From positions 1,414,006 to 1,478,005 of the forward strand of contig NC_012751.1 of the NCBI RefSeq assembly GCF_000021705.1: a DNA stretch of 64,000 bases, given 5' to 3'. Both the position numbers and the translations under genes were made by a program. Every line of letters starts with the position of its first letter. The first letter of the stretch is position 1. Of this stretch, positions 50,927 to 60,946 are shown piece by piece. This DNA comes from Candidatus Hamiltonella defensa 5AT (Acyrthosiphon pisum) (lineage in GTDB: Bacteria > Pseudomonadota > Gammaproteobacteria > Enterobacterales > Enterobacteriaceae). The notes below the pieces were generated by a model, which was not told where the DNA came from, did not search any database, and was given only the letters and a program-made list of their open reading frames with translations.

Positions 50927-53655
50927 AAGGACACCTCACGTAACTGTTCAATAGAGCAGCCCACCCAAAAAGGGGGGATACCTGGTAAACCAAGCGGTAG
51001 ACCGATTTGACCTGGGGAAAGGTGATGACTTAAAAGCAACGGCAAACGAAGTGTTTGACCGGCACAGATGAATTCCATTTCCTGATCGGCGTGTAAACCC
51101 AGTTCTCTGGCTTCTTCTCTATTAAGGACGAAGTAGGGATCAGGCATTCTTTTCTGAATGACTTCTGCACGCTGAGACAGTTCTTCACTCCCAAACAAGT
51201 GGTAATAAGGTGCCACCACCCAAGAGGTACTGTCCCTCTGAAAAATCTGGGGGATTGTGTCAAAATATGGCAATCTTCCATTAGAAGATTGAATCAAACG
51301 TACCCCTGGATCGCCAAAACGAAGGTGTCCACCGACTTCTGCCTGAAATTTATTCCAAGCTTGAGGAGAGTTCCAACCTGGTGCCCAGGCGAAGGGGATT
51401 TGTTGGCGATCGGCAAAAGGGCTGTTGTTCCCTTCCATAGAAAAAGCAAAGGGAGAATCCTGATCTTGGGGTTGACAAGGTTCATGCACGCTGATTTGTG
51501 CACGCTGAGCCGTGCGACCACTATAGCGATGAGGCGATCGGGCTAATTTTTGCCCATTGATACGAAAAGCCGCATTAGGGGCCGCTTCAGTAATGCCTTT
51601 GAATTGCGGTAATTCATCAACACAGTCTTGAATGATCTCATCTAGAGTACCGGCTGTTTTGACAGAATCTGCATCTGTTTTATGAAGCGCCCTGAGCCAA
51701 TGCCAGCTCGCAAAGATGGCAGAGTGGTTTTGATTGTCGTAGTAAGAGGGGTCATAGACTTGAAAAAATCGTTGAGCACGGCCTTCCTGATTCACCAGAG
51801 TTCCATCGCTTTCAGCAAAGCTGCCGGCTGAGAAAATCAAATCCGCTTTTTCCATGATACCTGTATTCTGGTGGTCTAATACCATGAGAGATTTGACTTG
51901 TTTTAAGGCCAGATTGACGTTACCCGCCTGTGCATGGCGATACAGATCATTTTCTAAAACAATGGCTGTATCAGCCGAACCGTTCGTGAGTTCCTGTAGC
52001 CCTTGATCAAGCGATTTACCCCCCATCATGGTCAGCCCCATGCTATTGGCCGAAGAGGGCACATAGACTAGACCCACTTGCGCATTTTTTGCTTTCAAGG
52101 CCATCGCTACATTTGCGGATGCCTGAATCAGTACTTCGCTTCCTGAGCTGCAACCACTGATGATCAATGGTTTTTTAGCTTCAAATAAGGCTTTTACAAT
52201 GATGTCTACCTTTGACTGAAGAGAAGGTGATAAGTCATCAATTGCTGGAGCACAAGGATCCAAACCGTGTGCTATCGCAAATCCGAGGCGCGCTTGATCT
52301 GCAACGGGGGCACAATAATTCCAGGCCGCGATATCATCCATTTTGGTCTGGTCAATATTAGTGATAAAAAGCGGATTTTTGGCATTTTGCCCGATGTTAA
52401 AGACTGCCGCAATTTGCCAATCCGACACTTTTTGTGCTTTTGCCATCGCTCTGGCTTTGCCTTTGAGAGCTTGGCGTATCGATAAAGCAATGCGAGCCGC
52501 GGTTTGTGTGAGATCTTCTCCTAAAATCAAGACAGCGTCATAACTTTCTATTTCACGCAGAGAGGGAGTGTATATGCCCCCTTCTTTCAGAATTTTCAGC
52601 ATCCATTCTACCTGTCTTTGCTCTGATTCAGCCATGCCGGTATAAAAATTTTCAGCACCTACCAATTGCCTTAAGGCAAAGTTGCTCTCCAAGCTGGCGC
52701 GAGCGGAACCAATACCGATGACTTTTTTAGAGGCTTTGATGATCCCCTGTGCCACTTGAATAGCCTGTTGCGCATTTAAAGTGATCCAGTCTTCTCCACG
52801 ACGCTGTAAGGGTTGACGCAAACGATCTTTTCGATTGACGTAGCCATAGCCAAATCGCCCTCGATCACAAAGAAAATAATGATTTACACTGCCGTTATAG
52901 CGATTTTCAATACGACGTAACTCACCATAACGTTCGCCTGGGCTGGTATTGCAACCCACACTACATTGGTGACAGATGCTGGGCGCAAATTGCATATCCC
53001 ATTTTCGGTTATAGCGTTCAGAGTGGGTTTGATCGGTAAATACCCCAGTAGGACAGACTTCTACGAGGTTACCCGAAAATTCGCTCTCTAAGGTGCCACT
53101 TTCTGGACGACCAAAATACAGGTTATCGTGCGCGCCATAAACACCGAAGTCTGTGCCATCCGCATAATCTTTGTAGTAACGCACACAGCGGTAGCAAGAG
53201 ATGCAACGATTCATTTCATGCGCAATAAAGGGGCCGAGCTGCTGATTCTGGTGGGTACGTTTGTTGAAGCGATATCTTCGTGAGTTATGGCCGGTCATCA
53301 CTGTCATATCCTGTAAATGACAGTGCCCCCCTTCTTCACATACGGGGCAATCATGAGGATGGTTGAGCATCAACCATTCGACCACACTGGCTCGAAATTG
53401 TTTCGCTTCTTCGTCTGCTATGGAGATGAATGTGCCCTCAATGGCGGGCGTCATGCACGACATCACCAGGCGTCCTCGAGTATCTTCGGCATTTTGATAC
53501 TGTTTGACCGCGCATTGTCGGCAAGCCCCAACACTTCCCAAGGCCGGATGCCAGCAAAAATAAGGAATATCAAGACCTAAAGAAAGACAAGCCTGTAATA
53601 GGTTATCGCTTCCGTTGACTTCATATTCTTTACCATCAACATGTATTGTTGCCAT
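50923..53655 (-). CDS. nuoG: NADH-quinone oxidoreductase subunit G
   Basis: 910 residues (E. coli 908). N-terminal 2Fe-2S domain (CWHPALGSVGACRQCAVKQY), the H-C3 4Fe-4S cluster HPHDCPVCEEGGHCHLQDM, the CISCYRCVRYYKDYADG cluster, and the additional CHQCSVGCNTSPGERYGEL cluster typical of enteric NuoG, followed by a molybdopterin-oxidoreductase-like domain without cofactor. Electron-relay subunit of the peripheral arm. It is the first gene of the local run; nuoF and nuoE, normally upstream, are not in the adjacent 345 bases, so it needs its own promoter or lies at a break in the operon. Confidence 0.97.
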   Translation of the reverse strand: MATIHVDGKEYEVNGSDNLLQACLSLGLDIPYFCWHPALGSVGACRQCAVKQYQNAEDTRGRLVMSCMTPAIEGTFISIADEEAKQFRASVVEWLMLNHPHDCPVCEEGGHCHLQDMTVMTGHNSRRYRFNKRTHQNQQLGPFIAHEMNRCISCYRCVRYYKDYADGTDFGVYGAHDNLYFGRPESGTLESEFSGNLVEVCPTGVFTDQTHSERYNRKWDMQFAPSICHQCSVGCNTSPGERYGELRRIENRYNGSVNHYFLCDRGRFGYGYVNRKDRLRQPLQRRGEDWITLNAQQAIQVAQGIIKASKKVIGIGSARASLESNFALRQLVGAENFYTGMAESEQRQVEWMLKILKEGGIYTPSLREIESYDAVLILGEDLTQTAARIALSIRQALKGKARAMAKAQKVSDWQIAAVFNIGQNAKNPLFITNIDQTKMDDIAAWNYCAPVADQARLGFAIAHGLDPCAPAIDDLSPSLQSKVDIIVKALFEAKKPLIISGCSSGSEVLIQASANVAMALKAKNAQVGLVYVPSSANSMGLTMMGGKSLDQGLQELTNGSADTAIVLENDLYRHAQAGNVNLALKQVKSLMVLDHQNTGIMEKADLIFSAGSFAESDGTLVNQEGRAQRFFQVYDPSYYDNQNHSAIFASWHWLRALHKTDADSVKTAGTLDEIIQDCVDELPQFKGITEAAPNAAFRINGQKLARSPHRYSGRTAQRAQISVHEPCQPQDQDSPFAFSMEGNNSPFADRQQIPFAWAPGWNSPQAWNKFQAEVGGHLRFGDPGVRLIQSSNGRLPYFDTIPQIFQRDSTSWVVAPYYHLFGSEELSQRAEVIQKRMPDPYFVLNREEARELGLHADQEMEFICAGQTLRLPLLLSHHLSPGQIGLPLGLPGIPPFWVGCSIEQLREVSL

Positions 53656-54000
53656 ATACGCCTGCTGTAGTGATCAATAAAATTTTGAGCTTGTGGCGAG
53701 ACTCTTCAGAAACGGGCCTAAAATGCCTGTTGGCTTGTGAAGGTTCACTGAGGGTGAACATGTATCCCCCTAAATTTGTGTAGATCATAGTAGGTGTAAA
53801 ACGAAGTTTCTTTTATGTCATTCGCATTTAAAAAAAATGCGCTTTTTATTTCAAATTCGTTTAATTTTTGCCTCTTCATTATAACCTCTTCTGAAATTTA
53901 AAAAAATCAGTGAGGATATTTTCTTGCAAAATAATAAAGAGCAGGTCTACAAAAAACGGCTACCGAAAAAACTATTGTTTTTTATCGATTTTGAAGAGAG
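53656..54000. other. Gap upstream of nuoG, no gene seen
   Basis: 345 bases between the gltL stop and the nuoG start, both genes on the minus strand. No frame reads as the C-terminus of NuoF. It presumably holds the terminator region of gltL and a promoter for nuoG, but I find no convincing -35/-10 pair or hairpin. Confidence 0.6.
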
Positions 54001-54726
54001 TTAATGCAAAATCTTTGCAATAAAATCCCTCGCTCGTTCTGTTTTTGCTTGATGAAAAAAATCCTCTTTTAAGGTGTCTTCTAAAATTTTTCCTTCATCC
54101 ATAAAAATCATTCTGTCTGCCACTTTACGAGCAAAACCCATTTCGTGAGTCACTACGATCATGGTCATGCCTTCATTGGCGAGTTGCACCATCACATCCA
54201 AGACTTCACTGATGTTCTCTGGATCTAAAGAAGAAGTCGGTTCGTCAAATAACATCGCCAGAGGATCCATACAAAGCGCCCGAGTAATGGCTACTCTCTG
54301 TTTTTGCCCCCCTGAAAGCTGGGGCGGAAACTTATCTGCTTGTGCCAAGAGCCCCACTTTTCCTAACATGAATAAGGCTTTTTCAATGGCAGAAGATTTA
54401 TCCCGTTTTAATACTTTGATTTGAGCCAGTGTTAAATTTTCTGTAATTGATAAATGAGGGAACAGCTCAAAATGCTGAAAAACCATGCCTATTTGTATTC
54501 GTAGTAACGCCAGATGTGTTTTTTTGTCTTGAACTGAAATACCATTGACTTGAATATCCCCTTTTTGGATGGCTTCCAATCCATTGATGGTTTTAATTAA
54601 AGTGGATTTTCCTGATCCAGAAGGACCACAAATAACAACCACTTCTCCTTTTTTCACTTCTATAGAGCACTCTTTCAGCACAGGAAAACTACCATACCAT
54701 TTAGAAACATTGCGTAAAGAAATCAT
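54001..54726 (-). CDS. gltL: Glutamate/aspartate ABC transporter ATP-binding protein
   Basis: 241 residues, same length as E. coli GltL and clearly of the polar amino acid GlnQ/GltL class. Walker A is GPSGSGKSTLIKTINGLE, signature LSGGQKQRVAITRALCMDP, Walker B MLFDEPTSSLDPENISEVLD, with the H-loop VVTHEMGFARKVADRMIFMD. It should power uptake of glutamate and aspartate across the inner membrane. The binding protein (gltI) and permeases (gltJ, gltK) that precede gltL in enterics are absent here: uvrB lies directly upstream. Either they sit elsewhere or the protein is an orphan. Confidence 0.9.
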   Translation of the reverse strand: MISLRNVSKWYGSFPVLKECSIEVKKGEVVVICGPSGSGKSTLIKTINGLEAIQKGDIQVNGISVQDKKTHLALLRIQIGMVFQHFELFPHLSITENLTLAQIKVLKRDKSSAIEKALFMLGKVGLLAQADKFPPQLSGGQKQRVAITRALCMDPLAMLFDEPTSSLDPENISEVLDVMVQLANEGMTMIVVTHEMGFARKVADRMIFMDEGKILEDTLKEDFFHQAKTERARDFIAKILH

Positions 54727-54791
54727 TTTTTATCTTTTTTATTCCTTCAATATGACAAAATGTACAGTAAAAATGAGGTGCCTCACCAGGT

Positions 54792-56822
54792 TTATTGAGG
54801 CGCATTTAATAATAGGGTCAGTTGTTGAATTTCATCTCGTAGTTGCCCAGCTTTTTCAAACTCCATATTCTGCGCATGATCGTGCATTTTTTGTTCTAAT
54901 TCATCAATCTTTTTCTTAATTGCTTTTGGGGAGAGGGCAGTATAGTTAGTGCTGTTTTCTTCAAGTGTTGTGGTACGTTTTCTCGCTTTCCCTTTGGTAT
55001 AAGATTGGCCCAGCTCTAAAATATCCCGAATCTTTTTCTCTAATTTTTTTGGAACAATACCCTTTTCTTTATTGTAAGACTCTTGTTTTTTACGCCGACG
55101 TTCAGTTTCATCTATGGCTTTTTTCATTGAAACCGTGATTTTGTCACCATATAAAATGGCTTTGCCATTTAAATTCCGTGCAGCGCGGCCAATAGTTTGA
55201 ATTAAAGAGCGCTCAGATCGCAAAAAACCTTCTTTATCTGCATCTAATATGGCCACCAAAGACACCTCAGGCATATCCAAACCTTCTCGCAACAGGTTAA
55301 TGCCCACCAAAACATCAAATTCTCCTAGTCGTAAATCACGAATGATCTCAACACGCTCTACAGTATCGATATCTGAGTGTAAATAACGGACACGTTCCCC
55401 CTGTTCTGCTAAATATTCTGTTAAATCTTCTGCCATGCGTTTTGTTAATGTGGTCACCAGCACGCGCTCATCAATCACCACCCGCTGTCGAATTTCAGAT
55501 AAAAGATCATCTACCTGGGTAGCCACGGGCCTGACTTCAATAACAGGATCCAGTAAGCCTGTTGGACGAACCACCTGTTCTATCAGCTCTCCCGCTGATT
55601 TTCCGAGTTCATAGGGGCCCGGAGTTGCCGAAATATAGATGGTTTGAGGTGCAAGCGATTCAAATTCCTCAAAACGCATGGGCCGATTATCTAAAGCAGA
55701 AGGCAAACGAAAGCCATATTCTACTAAGGTTTGTTTACGAGAACGGTCGCCTTTATACATACCACCGATTTGCGGAATGGTCACATGTGATTCATCAATT
55801 ACCAATAGACCTTCTGAAGGAAGATAATCAAATAGGGTTGGAGGTGGTTCTCCGGCAGCACGACCCGAGAGATAACGTGAGTAATTTTCAATCCCAGAGC
55901 AGTAACCCAGCTCGTTCATCATTTCCAGATCAAATTGAGTACGCTGGGTTAGGCGCTGTTCTTCAACCAACTTGTTGTTCGCCAACAACTGTTCACGTCT
56001 TTGCGCCAGCTCAATTTTGATCTCTTCCATAGATTGTAAAATACGCGCCCTGGGCGTGACATAATGGGTTTTTGGGTAAACGGTGAAACGGGGAACCGTC
56101 TTCTGTATGTGCCCCGTTAAAGGAGCAAACAATGATAGGCGTTCTACTTCATCATCAAATAATTCGATCCTCACCGCAAAATCGCTTGATTCTGCTGGAA
56201 AAATATCAATATTCTCGCCTCTGACGCGAAAAGTCCCTCTCTGAAAAACCTGATCATTACGACTGTATTGTAATTCTGACAAACGCGCCAGGATGGCTCT
56301 TTGATCTATGATCATACCTTTTGTTAAATGAAGCATCATTTTCAGATACAGATCAGGATCACCCAAGCCGTAGATAGCAGAAACCGAAGCCACCACGATG
56401 ACATCCTGACGTTCCAGAAGCGCTTTCGTGGCAGAAAGCCTCATTTGCTCAATATGTTCATTAACGGCGGCGTCTTTTTCGATAAAGGTGTCTGAACTGG
56501 GTACATAGGCTTCAGGTTGATAATAATCATAATAAGAAACGAAATATTCCACGGCATTTTCTGGAAAAAAATCTTTCATTTCACCATATAGCTGAGCAGC
56601 CAATGTTTTATTAGGTGCCAGGATCATCGTGGGCCGATTAAGATCGGCGATAACATTCGCGACCGTAAAAGTTTTTCCTGAACCTGTAACCCCCAATAAC
56701 GTCTGATGCATTAAACCATTTTTTAATCCCTCTTTCAGTTGATGAATGGCTTCAGGTTGATCTCCAGAAGGTTTAAAATTTGAGTGTAATTTGAATGCTT
56801 TACGCATTTTATTGGCTTCCAT
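54792..56822 (-). CDS. uvrB: Excinuclease ABC subunit B
   Basis: 676 residues (E. coli 673). Helicase-like damage-verification subunit of nucleotide excision repair. Walker [16 protein letters not shown], the beta-hairpin region [20 protein letters not shown], motif [20 protein letters not shown], and the C-terminal UVR domain [32 protein letters not shown] that contacts UvrC. Intact. Divergent from dksA with 184 bases between. Confidence 0.97.
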
Positions 56823-57006
56823 GAAAAATGATTTAAAAAATCAATTTTAACTTAAATTTGATTTTTGTTTTCAGTCTCTCTTCAGACTTGAGATTGACTC
56901 TAAGATTATGGAGTAATTGCCAACTTATCTACCATCTGTTATTTATAGCGCCGCTCATTTTTCTGTATAAAGTTTAGGTGTTTTTTATAAATAGTAGGAG
57001 GATTAC

Positions 57007-57462
57007 ATGCAAGAACAGCAAAAACGTAAAACTTCGTCCTTGAGTCTTCTTAATATTGCTGGTGTGAAACCTTATAAAGAGAAACCCGGCGAAGAGTATA
57101 TGAATAAAATACAACTCCAGCATTTCAAAACAATTCTGAATGCCTGGTACCATCAACTGAAAGATGAAGTCGGTCGTACTGTCTCTCATATGCAGGATGA
57201 GGCGGCCAATTTTCCTGATTTGGTTGATAGAGCGGCTCAAGAAGAAGGCTTTAGTCTTGAGTTACGTAATCGGGATAGAGAAAGAAAATTGCTCAAAAAA
57301 ATCGAAAAAGTGCTCAGAAAAGTGGAGAAAAACGATTTTGGTTTCTGTGATTTATGTGGCGTAGAGATTGGAATCCGTCGCTTAGAAGCACGCCCTACCG
57401 CCGATATGTGTATTGATTGTAAAACCTTGGCTGAAATTCGTGAAAAACAGGGGATGGGCTAA
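57007..57462 (+). CDS. dksA: RNA polymerase-binding transcription factor DksA
   Basis: 151 residues, as in E. coli. The coiled-coil tip is DLVDRAAQEEGFSLELRNRD and the zinc finger ligands are CDLCGVEIGIRRLEARPTAD, MCIDC. It binds the RNA polymerase secondary channel and, with ppGpp, lowers rRNA transcription and raises amino acid and virulence gene expression. A strong AGGAGG site precedes the ATG. In E. coli gluQ lies between dksA and pcnB; here pcnB follows directly. Confidence 0.97.
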   Translation: MQEQQKRKTSSLSLLNIAGVKPYKEKPGEEYMNKIQLQHFKTILNAWYHQLKDEVGRTVSHMQDEAANFPDLVDRAAQEEGFSLELRNRDRERKLLKKIEKVLRKVEKNDFGFCDLCGVEIGIRRLEARPTADMCIDCKTLAEIREKQGMG

Positions 57463-57536
57463 AATAAGGCTCGTTTCTTCTTTTCAATCATGAGTTAAAA
57501 AAGCGTAAAATTTATTATCCATTTCTGAGGTGTCCT

Positions 57537-58988
57537 ATTTTTAGTCGAGTCACTCATTTTTTTAATCAAATTTTTATTCGAAAGAATAAAAATAAAGGGT
57601 TTGATCAGGGGAAGAATTCAACAGGTTTCTCGAAGATCGTCACAAAAGAAGTTCAGAAAAAAAATGGGATGACCATTATACCTCGCAAAAAACATCCTAT
57701 TTCTCGAAAAAATATCAGTGAAAATGCGCTGAAAGTACTCTATCGTTTAAATAAGGCGGGTTATGAGGCCTATTTGGTTGGAGGGGGAGTGCGTGATCTG
57801 TTATTGGGTAAAAAACCCAAGGATTTTGATATTACCACTAATGCCACGCCAGATCAGGTGCGTGAATTATTTCGAAATTGTCGATTAATTGGTCGGCGTT
57901 TCCGTTTGGCGCATATTATGTTCGGCACAGATACCATTGAGGTGGCCACTTTTCGAGGCCATCATGGGCTAAAATCTGCAAACCAAAACACTCATTCTTC
58001 TCAACGCGCACAAAATGGCATGTTACTTCGGGATAATATCTTTGGCTCTATTGAAGAAGACGCCCATCGTCGTGATTTTACTGTTAACAGTTTGTACTAT
58101 GGGATAGCCGATTTTACATTACGTGATTACACAGGTGGCCTGAAAGATATCAAACAGGGGCTCATTCGTTTAATTGGTGATCCTGAAATACGTTATCCAG
58201 AAGATCCAGTGCGAATGCTAAGAGCCGTGCGCTTTTCAGCCAAGTTAGATATGGCTATCAGTTCTGAAACAGGAAAACCGATACCCCGCTTCGCTTTCCT
58301 ATTAAAGGAAGTCCCCGGTGCACGATTATTTGAAGAATCATTGAAATTATTACAGTCCGGTCATGGATACAAAACTTATCTTAAGCTTTGTGAATATCAA
58401 CTTTTTCCATTGTTATTTCCATTGATTGCTCGAAATCTGGCTCAAAAAAGCGATTCTTTTATGGAAAAGATCATCATTCAGGCGCTCAAAAATACCGATG
58501 AACGCTTGAAAAATAAATTAGGGATTCATCCCGCTTTTTTGTTCTCAGCCATGTTTTGGTATCCCTTCGTTGAAAGAACTCAAAATATAAAAAAAGAACA
58601 CGGCAAATTGACCTATATTGAAACTTTTTCGATGGCGGCGGATGATATTTTGAATGAAATTTGTCGTTCTTTTGCGATTCCTAAACGTTTTACTATGGTG
58701 ATGAAGGATATTTGGTTATTTCAAATTCGTTTCTCTCATTCTCAAAAACCCCGCGCATTCCAATTGACGGAACATCCTAAATTTCGCATTGCATATGATT
58801 TATTAGTTTTAAGAGCAGAAGTAGAAAATCAGCATAATCTTAAAAAAATTGCTCAGTGGTGGGCTGAGTTTCAAGCAGGTACAGTATTGCAAAAAGAATT
58901 GATGATAGATGCTCTCCAACAAGACTCAAGTCGTCGGAGCTCTCGTTCCAAAAGAACGCCTGATATTAAAACATTGAACACTGAGTAG
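57537..58988 (+). CDS. pcnB: Poly(A) polymerase I, probably with AUU start
   Basis: PcnB adds poly(A) tails to RNA and so speeds decay. The nucleotidyltransferase site is LVGGGVRDLLLGKKPKDFDI, followed by RFRLAHIMFGTDTIEVATFR, DAHRRDFTVNSLYYG and the RNA-binding RMLRAVRFSAKLDM. The first ATG in frame is at 57669, but the frame is open upstream to the ATT at 57537. From there it reads IFSRVTHFFNQIFI, matching the start MFTRVANFCRKV of E. coli PcnB, whose gene is known to use an inefficient AUU start codon. GAGGT stands five bases before this ATT. From the ATT the protein has 483 residues, from the ATG 439. The C-terminus is arginine-rich (SRRSSRSKRTP). folK follows 12 bases on. Confidence 0.9.
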   Translation: MFSRVTHFFNQIFIRKNKNKGFDQGKNSTGFSKIVTKEVQKKNGMTIIPRKKHPISRKNISENALKVLYRLNKAGYEAYLVGGGVRDLLLGKKPKDFDITTNATPDQVRELFRNCRLIGRRFRLAHIMFGTDTIEVATFRGHHGLKSANQNTHSSQRAQNGMLLRDNIFGSIEEDAHRRDFTVNSLYYGIADFTLRDYTGGLKDIKQGLIRLIGDPEIRYPEDPVRMLRAVRFSAKLDMAISSETGKPIPRFAFLLKEVPGARLFEESLKLLQSGHGYKTYLKLCEYQLFPLLFPLIARNLAQKSDSFMEKIIIQALKNTDERLKNKLGIHPAFLFSAMFWYPFVERTQNIKKEHGKLTYIETFSMAADDILNEICRSFAIPKRFTMVMKDIWLFQIRFSHSQKPRAFQLTEHPKFRIAYDLLVLRAEVENQHNLKKIAQWWAEFQAGTVLQKELMIDALQQDSSRRSSRSKRTPDIKTLNTE

Positions 58989-59000
58989 AAGGTAAAAAAT

Positions 59001-59513
59001 ATGTCAAACACCCGGGTTTACATTGGTTTGGGGAGTAATTTATCAGAACCTGAAAAACAGATAAAAAGTGCAATAACCGCTTTAACTCGTTTATCTGATA
59101 GGCCTGATACGGTTAAAATTTCGTCGTTTTATCAAACAAAACCACTCGGTTCACAGGATCAGCCAAATTACTTAAACGCAGTGGTTTCACTCGATACCTC
59201 ACTTTCTCCTGAGACACTTTTAGATCATACACAATTGATTGAACTGAACCATGGACGAATCAGAGAAAAAGATCGGTGGGGACCAAGAACAATGGATTTA
59301 GATATTTTATTGTATGGGGATCAAATCATCAGTACTCCGCGTTTGAGGGTTCCTCACTATGGGATAAAAGATCGTGTATTTGTACTTTATCCATTATCAG
59401 ATATTGCTCCTGATCTGATCTTTCCTGATGGTGAATCTTTAGCTCAATGTTTAGCTAAATTGAGGCAAGAGGATTTATTGGATATTTGTGAATTGTCCTC
59501 GGGGCTGCCCTAA
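59001..59513 (+). CDS. folK: 6-hydroxymethyl-7,8-dihydropterin pyrophosphokinase
   Basis: 170 residues (E. coli 159). HPPK transfers pyrophosphate from ATP to the pterin in folate synthesis. Signature RWGPRTMDLDILLYGDQI carries the two metal-binding Asp; YIGLGSNLSEPEKQIKSA and FYQTKPLGSQDQPNYLNAVV are the other conserved parts. It follows pcnB closely as in enterics; panB, next in E. coli, is replaced by acrA. Keeping folK suggests folate is still made. Confidence 0.96.
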   Translation: MSNTRVYIGLGSNLSEPEKQIKSAITALTRLSDRPDTVKISSFYQTKPLGSQDQPNYLNAVVSLDTSLSPETLLDHTQLIELNHGRIREKDRWGPRTMDLDILLYGDQIISTPRLRVPHYGIKDRVFVLYPLSDIAPDLIFPDGESLAQCLAKLRQEDLLDICELSSGLP

Positions 59514-59737
59514 AACCTAATGTTTTGGGCAATACAGGCGGGGGCCACGCTTTTTCTCTCTTCATCAAAGGCTGATTTACATTTTTTCCTACATGTAAAT
59601 AGTATTTCTATATATAATCTATTTTAAGAATAAATCATCTTTAATGATTACTTAATCAGATCTGTCATCAGAGCAAAATCTTAATAAAAGTAAATTTAAT
59701 ACAATTTGACTTTTATTTTCAGAAATTTGAGGTTTTT

Positions 59738-60883
59738 ATGAATAAAAATAGAGAAATTTTAACTCTAGCAACGGTTTTTATGCTCTCAGTGAGTTTGCTG
59801 ATGACAGGATGTGATAATAACAAACATCCTCCTAAACATACTCATCCACAAATGCCTGAAGTGGGTGTGATTATTTTGAAAGCGCAATCTCTTAATATGA
59901 CTAGTGAGCTCCCTGGTCGTACATCTGCATTTCGAATTGTGGAAGTTCGGCCACAGGTTAACGGGATAATATTAAAACGACATTATGTAGAAGGCAGTGA
60001 TGTCACTGAGGGTGCCCCATTATATGAAATCAATGCAGCCACTTATAAAGCAGCCTATGACAGTGCTCAGGGTGATTTAGCAAAAGCGCAAGCAAATGCC
60101 AAAATCGCCAGGCTCACCTTAAAACGCTATAAAAGTTTACATGGCAAGCATTACATTAGCCAACAAGATTACGATCAAGCATTACTCTCTTCGATGCGCG
60201 CCGATGCAGAGATTCTTAGCGCAAAAGCTGCCCTGGAAAAAGCAACCATTCATCTTTCATATACTAAAATTATCGCCCCTATGAGCGGTCGTAGTGGAAA
60301 GTCATCTGTGACGGAAGGTGCATTAGTAACAGACGCTCAAATCAATCCTTTAACTACCATTCAGCAGATTGATCCTATGTATGTCAATTTAACGCAATCG
60401 AGCGGGGATTTTTTACGTTTACAACAGGAACTAGCGAGTGGCCAATTAAAACATGAAAACGGAAAAACAAAGGTAAAGTTATTATTAGAAAGTGGCATTG
60501 AATATCCTGAAATAGGCACTTTAGAATTTTCAGATATTACAGTTAATCAAACGACGGGATCTATTACAATCCGAGCTGTTTTTCCTAATCCTCATAAATT
60601 GTTATTGCCTGGGATGTTTGTTCGTGCCCGTTTAGACGAAGGTATAAAAAGTGACGCTTTGTTGGTACCACAGCAGGGAGTGACTCGTGATCCAGAGGGT
60701 CAAGCAACCGCCATGGTGGTGGATAAAAACGATAAAGTAGAGCTACGTAAGCTCAAAACAGCGCAAGCGATCGGTCATCAATGGCTTGTGACTTCTGGTT
60801 TACAGCCAGGCGATCGCGTTATTGTCACCGGTTTACAAAAAATTGCCCAAGGGATGCAAGTCAAAGTGCAAGAAGAATCTTGA
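59738..60883 (+). CDS. acrA: Multidrug efflux periplasmic adaptor AcrA
   Basis: 381 residues. A lipoprotein signal ends in the lipobox LMTGC (Cys near 25), so the protein is anchored to the inner membrane facing the periplasm. ELPGRTSAFRIVEVRPQVNG, the alpha-hairpin (GDLAKAQANAKIARLTLKRY), the lipoyl piece IIAPMSGRSGKSSVTEGALV and the barrel TVNQTTGSITIRAVFPNPHK, LLPGMFVRARLDEG follow enteric AcrA order. It links AcrB to TolC. The C-terminus is about 15 residues shorter than E. coli. The divergent repressor gene acrR is missing; folK lies upstream with a 224-base gap that must hold the promoter. Confidence 0.95.
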   Translation: MNKNREILTLATVFMLSVSLLMTGCDNNKHPPKHTHPQMPEVGVIILKAQSLNMTSELPGRTSAFRIVEVRPQVNGIILKRHYVEGSDVTEGAPLYEINAATYKAAYDSAQGDLAKAQANAKIARLTLKRYKSLHGKHYISQQDYDQALLSSMRADAEILSAKAALEKATIHLSYTKIIAPMSGRSGKSSVTEGALVTDAQINPLTTIQQIDPMYVNLTQSSGDFLRLQQELASGQLKHENGKTKVKLLLESGIEYPEIGTLEFSDITVNQTTGSITIRAVFPNPHKLLLPGMFVRARLDEGIKSDALLVPQQGVTRDPEGQATAMVVDKNDKVELRKLKTAQAIGHQWLVTSGLQPGDRVIVTGLQKIAQGMQVKVQEES

Positions 60884-60946
60884 TGTTTACTCTGCTTACA
60901 GTTTGTCTCACTAAAAACCTTAAAAGGTTTAACGGAGCCGTTATTC

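Noticed and set aside
51199..51546. 115-residue plus-strand ORF inside nuoG
   Set aside because: Shadow of the nuoG coding strand, with no independent signal.
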